A DNA stretch of 64,000 nt from Codonopsis lanceolata (taxonomy: Eukaryota > Streptophyta > Magnoliopsida > Asterales > Campanulaceae), in contig CM028384.1 in assembly GCA_013146195.2 (NCBI GenBank), forward strand, positions 72,825,990 to 72,889,989. The letters run 5' to 3'. Positions 34,833 to 44,681 of the stretch are shown here, piece after piece; the first letter of the stretch is position 1; each line of letters begins with the position of its first letter. The notes below the pieces were generated by a model. It was not told the origin of the DNA and did not search any database. It saw only the letters and a program-made list of their open reading frames with translations. The position numbers and the translations under genes are program-made.

Positions 34833-35114
34833 ATGAGTATGGCCACTGGAGCCACTCAAATGATCCTTCGATGTGTCTTTGATGGAAGCTTATCGATGTT
34901 AGACATGGACATTGAGCAGAGACCTTACCATCTCAACTGCAGCTGTGCGCTGCAGAAGCTACAAGGTGTACTTCCCACTGCCGGTTTCCAACACGGAAAT
35001 ATTTCATTCACAAAAAAATTGTGATGGATTGATTGTTCCTTGTCAGTGGCAGCAACAAACTTTCAATCTTCCTTCATGACTCTTACAATTGGAATACTGA
35101 GGATAAAAATATGA
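34833..35114 (+). pseudogene. Small-protein family copy G3', premature TGA and altered core
   Basis: Begins MSMATGATQMILRCVFDG, with core RPYHLNCSCALQKLQG, in which the final His of the H-x2-C-x-C-x2-H pattern is changed to Gln. It stops at 35022-35024 after 63 residues at exactly the same premature TGA as G3, and the downstream frame stays open for 29 codons to 35114. Loss of the His together with the shared stop argues that this copy is no longer functional. Confidence 0.7.
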
Positions 35115-35896
35115 TTATGCAGACTAGATGACATGAAATTCCAGCAATATTGGTAGGGAAGTAGAATATGAGGACCACTGTATACATTTGTTTCTCAATT
35201 CTCACATTCAGTGCTTTCCAGTAAAAATTGTCTTGAAAAATGTGTGCATTGGGTTGTCATAGCTTCATTTCTGTAATTACTGGAGAGTTTAATGCAAAAG
35301 GTAAGTTATAACAGCTTCTTTTAGAATCTCAAGTATTCCACTACATATTCAAACTTATGTCATTGCTGGTTTCAACTTTTCATGTTCCAAAAATTACAAT
35401 TTCTTTCTCTTACGATACAACCCAGATTTTGATTTTTTTATTATTATCCCCATGCTATGGGATGATTTCAGTATTTATGTTCTTATTCCTGAAAAAAATC
35501 CTTATTTCTTACACAATCATCATCCAAACCTGCAGCAGACTAGTTACCTGCTGAAAATGAAACCTATTATGGGGATTCGTTCATCTATATACCCATTTCT
35601 CAGTAACCTCCAATATAGGCTGAAGCTAGAGTCTAGTTCAATTGGTTGATGACTATCAGGAGAGCTCAAACAGAATGCATCCCCCCCCCCGAGACATAAT
35701 GATACAACCCTTTTCTTTTTCAGCATCCTCTTTGACCCATTTTTCTTGGTTTTCTAACATACAACTTTGCATGTCAATATTATACGAGGGCTAGCTACAA
35801 CAAATTCAAGATGACCATCCAAACAGAAACACAAAATGTGATCCAAGGACTATGCAATGGATGTGTTTTATATATACCAGTACTATTGAGATCTTT

Positions 35897-36031
35897 TGTA
35901 TACCTAGAATGTTTGAAGGGAGTCTCTAATAAAATTTCGACAGTCCGTTGGCCCCAATCTCTCTCTCTTCTTTGTGATTGATCCTATTATACTCTGTTAA
36001 TTTGTTTGCTAGTCTTCCGATGTGCACAACA
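35897..36031. repeat. 135-bp TG...CA insertion, LTR-end fragment
   Basis: Present here but absent at the paralogous site (22970-22976, CATCTTTAGAACC). It begins TGTATACCTAGAATG and ends GTGCACAACA. The same sequence forms the last 135 bp of the putative solo LTR at 44131-44265. No target-site duplication is visible. It contains AATAAA, a possible polyadenylation signal. Confidence 0.7.
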
Positions 36032-36231
36032 AGAACCTTAAAAAACTGCCATTGATGAGAACCCTGCTTGGCCAACTTCTCGTATTCCACGCCATCAGTT
36101 AATCTGTCCTATATAAACACTTCGACAAACATGACCGTTTTAACGCTCTCACATCCACTTAAACATAAACAATCTCATAGTCGACAATAAACGAGCCCTT
36201 GATCAAAGACAGACATAGAAAGAGAAAAGCA

Positions 36232-36400
36232 ATGACTACTACCGAAATGATGTTTTAGCATGACACTAGTACAGAGCATAAACCATACTATCGTAACTGT
36301 AGCCGTGCACTGCATAAATCAAAAAGAACCAAGGCCATTGTTTTTCATCCACACCGGACCGTCCCCCCCCCCCGGCCATTTGTCCACAGGTGCTTCCAAG
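36232..36400 (+). pseudogene. Small-protein family pseudogene psi10
   Basis: Paralog of psi4. It begins ATG and encodes M-T-T-T-E-M-M-F before a TAG. The later frame reads HKPYYRNCSRALHKSKRT, with His and one Cys of the core lost. Followed by a poly-C run near 36363. Not functional. Confidence 0.8.
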
Positions 36401-36635
36401 ATCTCATCTCATTATTCATATATATCAAATGAGACTATATCAAGTAAATGATCAATTTTCTGAATTTGGTAAAGCTAGTTTATTTACTTCTCAACAAGTA
36501 TACCAGTGATCCTCTAGACAATAGAACTGTCGTGACAAACGATTGCACTTGTTTCATCTTTCTTCATCATTTTACATTTTACAACTTTAGTGTACAAATC
36601 TAGTCTAGTCGCTCCATCTCGAAAATGCTTGAATG

Positions 36636-37096
36636 TGAAGGATTGAGGAAATCTCAATCAATCATGAAGGCAATGACATGAACTGTGAACCAGAAATTGG
36701 GAAAGAAGAAAGATAATTTCTCTCATTGATTATTCGTCTATCTTGTGTTTACAGAGGTGAAGCTCAATACATTTATATGAGAATCAACAAAGAAAAGATC
36801 TCCTAACAACTAACTAACTCAATCAAGGCGTGTAACGACTTTTGATCTAACGAATTGATCAATTCGAGAAATATACATACGACTCCTTGAACTTACGCAT
36901 AGTAACACCCGATTCCCTTAAGCGGTGATAAGCGAAAATAAGCGCCATTCATTCCATTCACTCGACACCCTTAATGTTGAATTCATTCACTCGACACCCC
37001 GAAGTCGAGTGGCGTAGTTATTGTTTTTCCTTTGTGCCACTCGACACCCCCTAGGTTGTGTCTCCTTCATTGGTTATTTCTTCTTCATCATTTATA
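36636..37096 (-). repeat. 3' LTR of copia 2
   Basis: About 461 bp, matching 41816-42278 closely. Many of the differences fall where the other LTR has CAG or CTG (for example 36827-36840 against 42007-42020, and 37006 against 42188). Confidence 0.9.
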
Positions 37097-37110
37097 GCCC
37101 CCTCAAGCCC
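37097..37110 (-). promoter_or_regulatory. Polypurine tract of copia 2
   Basis: The minus strand reads GGGCTTGAGGGGGC immediately before the 3' LTR, the expected position for second-strand priming. Confidence 0.75.
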
Positions 37111-40100
37111 AAATTTGAAACAAGTTGAAGACATTGAGCTTGCCAAGAAATGATTTCAAAGCAGGAGATGCCAAGGCCTTTGTAAAGACATCAGCCAGCT
37201 GAAACTTAGTAGGTACATACCTAGGAGAAATCATGCCAGCCAGAATTTTATCTCTTACCAAGTGACAATCAATTTCAATGTGCTTTGTTCGTTCATGAAA
37301 GACTGGATTAGAAGCTAAGCTAAGAGCTCCTTGATTATCACAATGCACAGAACGGAGTGAGATGATGTATACCAAAGTCTCTAAGTAATGATAGTAACCA
37401 AGTGATTTCACAGTGCGCGTTGGCTAAGCTCACGTATTGACCTCACAAGATGATCGGAAACAATTCCACTGCTTCTTGGCTTTCCATGAGATCAAAGATG
37501 AACCTAGCATGACACAATAGCACGATAAGGATTTTACGGTCATTGGACATGAAGCCCAATCGGCATCACAATAGACTGAAGAGATAATGGACTTGAAGAA
37601 GAGTATAGCGATCCTTGTCTAGAGAGCCTTTAAGGTATCGACCAATTTCAAAGCGACTTCCCAATGAGGAATTCTAGGACATGAAAGGAACTGACTGAGG
37701 ATATGAACAGCATAGGTTATATCAGGTCTTGTGATGGACAGATAGATAAGTCTCCCAATGAGTCTTCTATATCTTGAAAAATCAGGCAATATATCACCCT
37801 TGTCAGCTAGACCATGGCTTTGTTTCATAGGTATTTTGGAGGCTTTAGCGAGATAGGAAGCCTACATCGACACAATCTCCGAGTATACTTCCTCGATGAA
37901 GACAAATTCTGCTGCAGATCGGCAATTTCTATGCCTAAGAAATATTTCAAAGGTCCTAGATCCTTATCTTGAAATGAGTGTGCGGATGAGCTTTAAGCTG
38001 CGGTAATAATAGAAGGATCGAGATCTGTTATTAGGATATCATCTACATAGACCATATAGGCTGTGAAGGATGTTGATTTAGATAGAGTGAATAATGTATG
38101 ATCATTTTTGGAGGCTTGAAAACCATAGTCCGATGTCACGGCGATCGGTTTGGTATACCATTGCCTTGGTGCTTGCTTAAGACCATAGAGGGACTTAAGC
38201 AGCCTACAGACAAGTGGAGTAGAAGAATTTGGGAGAGGAAGCCCAGGGGGTGGCTTCATGTACACCTCTTCATCTAAGTCTCCATGTAGAAAAGCATTAG
38301 ACACATCCATTTGAGATCTGATCCGACCCTTAATTGCGGTGAGAGCCAAGAACACCCTAGCTGTTGTCATTTTTGCAACAGGTGCAAATGTCTCAAAGTA
38401 ATCCTCTCCTTCAGTTTGAGTGAACCCCTTTGCCACCAATCGGCCTTATATTTGTCAAGACTTCCATCAGCCTTATATTTCACCCTAAAAACCCATTTCT
38501 GACCACTTGCCTTCTTGTTAGGAGGAAGTATTGCATTACCAAGTTTTATTTAGCTCTAAGGCATTCAATTCTGTAGTCATGGCCTGACACCAGTTAGGAT
38601 CTTTCAAGGCTTGAGAATAAGTAGTTGGTTCAGTTATAGAAGAGATATTACATATATAAGAAAAATAAGAGGGAGAAATATAAGAGTAAGATATAGGAGA
38701 GGACAAACCTGAGGAGCAAGTAGAGTTGATAAATGTGGATGGAAGATCTGTATAATCCTTGTATTTGCATGGAATATGCCTCACTCTAATAGGCCTAGAT
38801 GTATTGTTATCAGGGACATGAAAAGACTGGGAGTTTTGAGAAGATTGAGAAGAGGATTCGGGAATGGCGGAGGATTGAGTAGATGCGGGGAGTATGTATA
38901 GGTTCAAGGAGGCGAGGTTCGGGTTCAAGGATGGGGAAGATTCAAGAATGATGGAAGGGATCGGGGAGTAGGAGTAGATTTAGGAAGTGTAGTAGTAGGC
39001 GAGGTATGTATGGAGATTGGATTCGGAGATAGAGGCGTCGAGTTGGAAAGGGATTATTAGAGGTAGATGGATTGAAGGTTGGAATTTCAACTGAAGGAAG
39101 TGTGGATTCTAATTGAGTAGGAAAGATTGGTGCAAACATAGGGATAGTAGACTCTGAAGTAAGATAGGGAGCATACTTATAAGGGAAGTTGTCTTCATAA
39201 AAGTAAACATCCCTTGAAAAAATAATTTTGTGGGTATGTAGGTCATACAACTTATATGCCTTTTTGCCATAGGGGTACCCTAGGAAAATGCATTTAGTTG
39301 CTCTTGGTGAAAATTTATCTCTATGGGATTTTAGAGTAGAAGCAAAGCAAAGACATCCAAATGTTTTTATATGAGAGTAGGTAGGTGGTTGATTAAGAAG
39401 CTTTTCATAGGGAGTTTTGTATGAAAGAATAGGGGTAGGTGTTCTATTAATGAGGTAAGTGGCAGTTAGAATACATTCTCCCCAAAATTTTATTGGTAAG
39501 TGAGCTTGAAATCTTAATGCTCTAGCAACATTAAGCAAGTGTCTATGTTTTCTTTCAACCCTGCCATTTTGCTGTGGGGTTTCTACACATGAACTTTGAT
39601 GTTCAATGCCAAGTGATGTAAGAAAAGAGGAAAGAGTATTGTTGAAAAATTACGAACCATTATCGGATCGATGGATTTAACAGAAGTATTAAATTGAGTT
39701 TGAACCATTTTTAGGAATGTTTGAATGTATGTAAGGATTTGAGTCTTAGAAGACAGTAAGTAAGTCCAAGTAGTCCTTGAGAAATCATCAACTATGGTGA
39801 GAAATGAATTGAATCCATTATAGGTTTTATGATGGTATGGTCCCCACACATCACAATGAATAAGAGAAAAGGGAATAGAGGCTTGACTATGACTTATTGG
39901 AAAGGGAATACGACATTGTTTTGCCAAATGACATACATCACAGATAAAGTCCATATTAGTAGCATTACAATCAATAGGAAAGTGTTTCAGGGATTGAACA
40001 GGAGTATGACCTAGTCTATTATGCCAAAGTCTAGCTGAATTTGAATGAGATCTGAAATTTGAAACATTAGGCTGTAAAGTAGAAGATATTCCATGTAAAC

Positions 40101-41740
40101 TCAATTTGTATAGACCTTTATCCACTTTACCAATCCCCTTCAAGCTCCTGTGGGTTGAGTCCTGGAATAGACAATAAGAAGGTAGAAAGGTTAAGGAGCA
40201 ATTACTTTGGGAAGTAAGTTTACTTACGATAACGAGTTAAATGTAAATGTAGGTACACACGGGACATTATATAGTGTGATACCAATGGGAAGATTAACGA
40301 CCAATATGAAGTGCTTGGAGCTTTAAGACCATTAGGAAGAAAGATGAGAGATGGAAAGATTTTAGGATTAACAAGTAAATGAAAAGAAGAAACAATATGG
40401 TCAGTGGCTCCAGAATCAATAATCCATTCCAGATCATTACATGCAGTCTTGAATTGAGTAGAGCTTATAAAACTTGGAGTTGCAAACACTTACTTACCGG
40501 CAACTTGTTCGGCATTGGGAGTACATGATGAAAACGAGTTTGATTTATCATATTCATAATTTGTTGTAGTGATCTTGAGACATTGAAACATTTCCATCTC
40601 GAGTGTTATTCACATCAGACTGAGTAGTAGTGGCAGCATTTGCATGAGTACCTTGAACAGAAGAATTCACAGCAGATTTGGTTTTCAAGTTCTTTGGCAT
40701 CTTTGGATGCGGTTTGATGCCATGTAACTTGTGCCATTCGGAAAGCCTAGCAAAAGAAACAAGCGGTTCTTGTGTGTCTGTACCTCCACAGTGATCACAC
40801 ATTAAGTTTCCTTTAAGAGTTCCTCTTTTACCATTTCCATTAGATCCTTTACTTCACACGGCTATATATCCTTTGTTATTTCCGAGGCAAATTTTTAGCA
40901 AGCAGTCACGGTAGACACATTGGAATCTATAATCACGAGTTTGGTGTTTGCAATATGGAACATTCTTTAATTCTCTCATCTTGCATCAACAAAGAGAGGC
41001 ATGCACTTATGTTAGGCGGAGGAGTCATGGCAAGTATTGTACTCTAATTCTGAATGTGATTCATTCGGTCAATCAAAAATTGAGTGACTCTTTGAATCGA
41101 TTATATTCTTCCATTCTTTTAATCGGACCACGGGAACAAGAACACACACACTTAGGCATATTACTTGCCTCTTCAAATCCATCCCAAATAGACTGAATTT
41201 AGTGAAGTAAGTCGTAATGGACATATTTCCTTCTTTGTAAATTCATCATATCCTTCTTAATCGAAATATTTGAGTACCATTCCCTTGAGTGAAGCGACAT
41301 TCCAAGTCATCCCAAATTTCCTTATTTGTTTTAAAATAGACCGGACTTGCACTTATTTCGGTGAGATAGCATTTAACGACCAAGAGATTAACATATCATT
41401 GCACCTTTGCCAATGAGAAATGTATTTCGAATTCAAGTTAGGTTTCTTATGAATTCCAGTGACAATTCCAAGTTTCGGTTTAGAAGAGAGCTATCATCAT
41501 AGCTCTTTTCCATGATTGTAATTGGTGTTATTAAGTACATGAGTGACCAAACTCATTCCAGGATGGTCATTTGGATGCAAATATAATGGATGTGAAGCGA
41601 GGAATAGAGATGTACCTCGGTAGATTCATATTCATCTTCTTCTTCAAATGTTTGTTCTGTGAAGAGTCGATTTACGTGATGATTCGATTTGCTGTGAATC
41701 CTCAATGTTTTGATTATCCCCAGACATTCGAATGAATTTC
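37103..41740 (-). pseudogene. Broken copia gag-pol of copia 2
   Basis: From high to low coordinates: degraded gag (about 41.7-40.5 kb), the protease motif WIIDSGATDHIVSS (about 40.43 kb), pre-integrase LWHNRLGHTPVQS and a Cys pair CDVC (about 40.0 kb), integrase start IHCDVWGP and IVDDFSR (39.9-39.8 kb), integrase C-terminal part ARALRFQAHLPIKFWGE (39.5 kb), linker W-x-x-A-M-x-x-E-L-x-A-L-E (38.6 kb), reverse transcriptase with FAPVAKMTTAR, DVSNAFLHGDLDEEV and YVDD (38.4-38.05 kb), and RNase H end HCDNQGALSLASNP and HIEIDCHLVRDK (37.4-37.1 kb). Catalytic motifs survive but frames are interrupted repeatedly. Confidence 0.85.
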
Positions 41741-41803
41741 CAACTGTTTATGACTTAGGATTTGCAATTGAGGTTTGATCTGCAATGCGGAAGCATGAAA
41801 AGA

Positions 41804-41815
41804 GCTCTGATACCA
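41804..41815 (-). promoter_or_regulatory. Primer-binding site of copia 2
   Basis: The minus strand reads TGGTATCAGAGC, complementary to initiator tRNA-Met, directly adjoining the 5' LTR. Confidence 0.9.
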
Positions 41816-42278
41816 TGAAGGATTGAGGAAATCTCAATCAATCATGAAGGCAATGACATGAACTGTGAACCAGAAATTGGGAAAGAAGAAAGATAATTTC
41901 TCTCATTGATTATTCGTCTATCTTGTGTTTACAGAGGTGAAGCTCAATACATTTATATGAGAATCAACAAAGAAAAGATCTCCTAACAACTAACTAACTC
42001 AATCAAGCTGTGTAACAGCTTTTGATCTAACGAATTGATCAATTCGAGAAATATACATACGACTCCCTTGAACTTCGCATAGTAACACCCGATTCCCCTT
42101 AAACGGTGATAACGAAATTAAGCGCCATTCATTCCATTCACTCGACACCCTTAATGTTACGAATTCATTCACTCGACACCCCGAAGTCCAGTGGTGTAGT
42201 TATTGTTTTTCCTTTGTGCCACTCGACACCCCTGCAGTTGTGTCTCCTTCATTGGTTATTTCTTCTTCATCATTTATA
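41816..42278 (-). repeat. 5' LTR of copia 2
   Basis: About 463 bp, partner of 36636-37096. It keeps CTG/CAG motifs (for example AAGCTGTGTAACAGCT at 42006) that read AAGGCGTGTAACGACT in the other LTR. Confidence 0.9.
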
Positions 42279-42283
42279 GAATG

Positions 42284-43250
42284 GCATACTTCACATACCA
42301 ATTTATGATAAGTTCTGGGTTCGTCTGCCTCTGACTTCTTAGCAATACATGGTTGTAACACAAGAAGAATAAGACCACATGAATATATTTTAAGTCGATA
42401 CTTGTATTAAGAAGTGTAATACTTAAATTCATATTCTTTATTTCTTTGGAATAGCCGAAATACAAACTGTAAATGTCTAGATTAAAACAAGAAATCTTTG
42501 AAGGTAGCAGAATCAAGAAGGCATGCCAAACCAAATAAGTATTACATCAGCATTATCAAAAGGAACAAGCAATAGTCAAGTTAAAGGAGCATAGTCTCTA
42601 TCCGCGTGTGTTGTGACCCAGCAGTACTGATTCACTAAAAAGTGACCTCACAAACTAACCAATATATTCTGTGGCCTAGTTGTACACCTACAAGTGCATA
42701 ACCAATGTTGTTGAAACAGTTAAATAAGCCAGAGTGAGTTCAATTAATCAAAGGATAAGCTACATAATCCCGACCATACAATCTGGGTAACTGCTAGCTA
42801 GACTAGGTTAAGATGTTTGAATGTAATTGACAATCTAAGCCAAGATACCCGTGAGAAGGTGGCATCAAATATAAGGTGCCAATGCAAAAAATTTCCCTTG
42901 AAATGTGATCCTGAAAGATGCCAGTATTAATTTATTACGAAATATATCATTTGCCAATTAAATAACACCACATTATAACTCAAACTCTCTATGCATAGGA
43001 AGTGTCGCCCACCTAATATAATACAACAAATTTACTAAAGATTTTTTTTATTTTTTACAATTTTTTTTTTAAATATTTTTTTTTTCTTTTAAGAGGACAT
43101 GAGAAAGGATCGAACTGAGATCTCACATTTTATGAAGTCACATGTCTACCACTGGACCGACCCCTTATAGGCTACTAAAGATATTCTATTGAAGCAATCC
43201 ATTTCCGGTTAAGTACTCTGAAGCCAACACTAAGCCAATCCAAGCCACAT
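42284..43250. repeat. Duplicated block D, copy 2, right part
   Basis: Colinear with 23598-24370, interrupted only by the SINE at 43043-43172 and a short stretch on each side that is missing from copy 1. No gene. Confidence 0.85.
43043..43172 (-). mobile_element. tRNA-derived SINE, minus orientation
   Basis: On the minus strand: GTCCAGTGGTAGACATG (A-box-like), then CTCAGTTCGATCC (B box), and an A-rich tail. It is flanked by TACTAAAGAT at 43033-43042 and 43173-43182, a 10-bp target duplication. Same family as the SINE at 45316. Pol III internal promoter boxes are inferred from sequence only. Confidence 0.8.
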
Positions 43251-43645
43251 TCTTCCCTGAATATCTGGGTCTCTCCAACCATCCCCACTCCCCTCCCCCA
43301 AACCCAAATCAGAATTTTTGAGTCTAGAGTAGAATCCCTAGGAGAAAACGCTTGATTCAACCTGTAACAAGAAATCTTTGTTGGCTGGAACCGTACAGTC
43401 CGAACTTCTCTTGAACTTGGCTGGAAAGCACTTCCAAAACTTTTTTTCCCTAGAGTACTGCCCAGTTCACACCCATCCACCAGTTGGTCACTGCTCTATT
43501 TAAAACCTTCAAGAGAAATACCCTAGTGTCAAATACATATACATCCCGCTTAAAACATATTATCATACACCCAGACCCCTACGCCTTCACCCGCACCAAA
43601 ACATCATATTAAAACCTCAAAACTAGGGCAGAAAGAGGAGAGATA

Positions 43646-44389
43646 ATGGCCAGTGGAGCTGCTAAGATTATGCTTCGCTGCATCTTAGATTCAGACGGAA
43701 AGTTTATGAATGAATGACATGGACATACCATCGTAATTGCAGATGTGCACCGCACAAGGAAAAAGGTGCAAACTCAACTACAAAGCCAATGAATGAGATT
43801 GCTCGATTAACAGGCAAGAGGAACTGGCTTGGGCAGGTGGTAGGACTTGATTGGACCTCAAAGGCGGGTGTGGGGACGTAGCCTCCGCGGTACGGACTAT
43901 ACGGGTTTTGGACAAATGTATTGTGACTTTTGGGTTTGAGCTATCGCTCAGCGTTTTGGCTGGCGATCGCTTAGTAAATATTCCTTCGAATCATGCTACT
44001 GGTTTTTGCGCGGTCGCCTAGTCCAAAAGACTGAGCGGCCGCTTAGTCTCGTTTTTAGGTTTGTTGCAGTTTGTCCGTTTTTTATCCTTTAAAGGATTTT
44101 AGGGTTTTTATTATACACATATAAATAGTTGTATCCCTAGAATGGTTTTAAGGGAGTCTCTAATAAAATTTCGATAGTTCGTTGGCCTCAATCTCTCTCT
44201 ATTCTTTGTGATTGATCCTATTATACTTTGTTAATTTGTTTGCTAGTCTTCCGCTGTACACAACAGCCAACCACGTGTATTCAACATGGGAAGATTTCGT
44301 ACCCAAAGAAATAGTCATGGGAAGATTTTCGCATGTCATCAACTGCCATCTCAATCTTCATATCATGGTGACTTATCTAACAGGACTAC
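43646..44389 (+). pseudogene. Small-protein family pseudogene psi11, split by a solo LTR
   Basis: Begins MASGAAKIMLRCILDSDG, then a TGA at 43715-43717; a damaged core (YHRNCRCAPHKEKGA, with Leu changed to Pro) runs to 43770. The homology resumes at 44266 with PTTCIQHGKISYP, a TAG, and a damaged SW module (SWEDF), ending where copia 3 begins. Stops, a frame change and an intervening insertion make it non-functional. Confidence 0.8.
43771..44265 (+). mobile_element. Probable solo LTR inserted in psi11
   Basis: About 495 bp separate the two halves of psi11. The right part looks like an LTR: a TATA-like CATATAAATAG at about 44117, AATAAA at about 44163, and the end CTGTACACAACA. The last 135 bp recur at 35897-36031. 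The left boundary and target duplication are unclear, so additional rearranged sequence may be included. Confidence 0.6.
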
Positions 44390-44666
44390 CGTAGAATTTT
44401 GGTCACCCTTTCATTAAAAACTTTCGTCCTATATATACAAATAAAGGATTCTTTTTTTAATCCCAACTCACTAAGGTAAGAAGCAACTTACCTTAACAAG
44501 GAAACTGCTGGGAACAGACTTACCAGCTTCTGTCAACCACTAACCCCGTAAATTACAAAACAACCCAACCCAATAACTTAGAACCCACGCACCTGCTAGG
44601 CTCACCAAAACAGCTCACCAAAGCAATGCATACACTCATGCAAGACACACTAACCAATCTTTAACA
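44390..44666 (-). repeat. 3' LTR of copia 3
   Basis: 277 bp, very similar to 49130-49406. It contains GTCCTATATATACAAATAAA, which has a TATA-like run. Confidence 0.9.
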
Positions 44667-44681
44667 TCCCCCCTCAAGTTG
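44667..44681 (-). promoter_or_regulatory. Polypurine tract of copia 3
   Basis: The minus strand reads CAACTTGAGGGGGGA immediately upstream of the 3' LTR start TGTTAAAG. Confidence 0.8.

Larger units (their letters stand above)
34765..36635. repeat. Duplicated block D, copy 2, left part
   Basis: Colinear with 21745-23590. It continues at 42284 on the other side of copia element 2. It carries the 34833 G3-like copy and pseudogene psi10. Confidence 0.85.
36636..42278 (-). mobile_element. Ty1/copia retrotransposon 2, complete with LTRs and target duplication
   Basis: Minus-strand element of 5643 bp with two similar LTRs of about 461-463 bp, a tRNA-Met primer-binding site and a polypurine tract, flanked by the 5-bp duplication GAATG (36631-36635 and 42279-42283). 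The uninterrupted paralogous site at about 23594 (CTTGAATGGCATAA) proves insertion after block D duplicated. Terminal bases are TGAAGG at one end and TTTATA at the other, so in the element's own orientation the 5' terminus is TATAAATG, not the usual TG. Frames are heavily broken, partly at CAG-to-CG differences that may be sequence errors. Confidence 0.95.

Noticed and set aside
35684..36375. Poly-C runs near 35684 and 36363 as regulatory elements
   Set aside because: Isolated homopolymers absent or shorter in the paralogous block; more likely slippage or sequencing error.
43771..44265. Intron inside psi11
   Set aside because: The gene family is intronless and the inserted sequence has LTR signals and a dispersed 135-bp relative, so an insertion is the better explanation.
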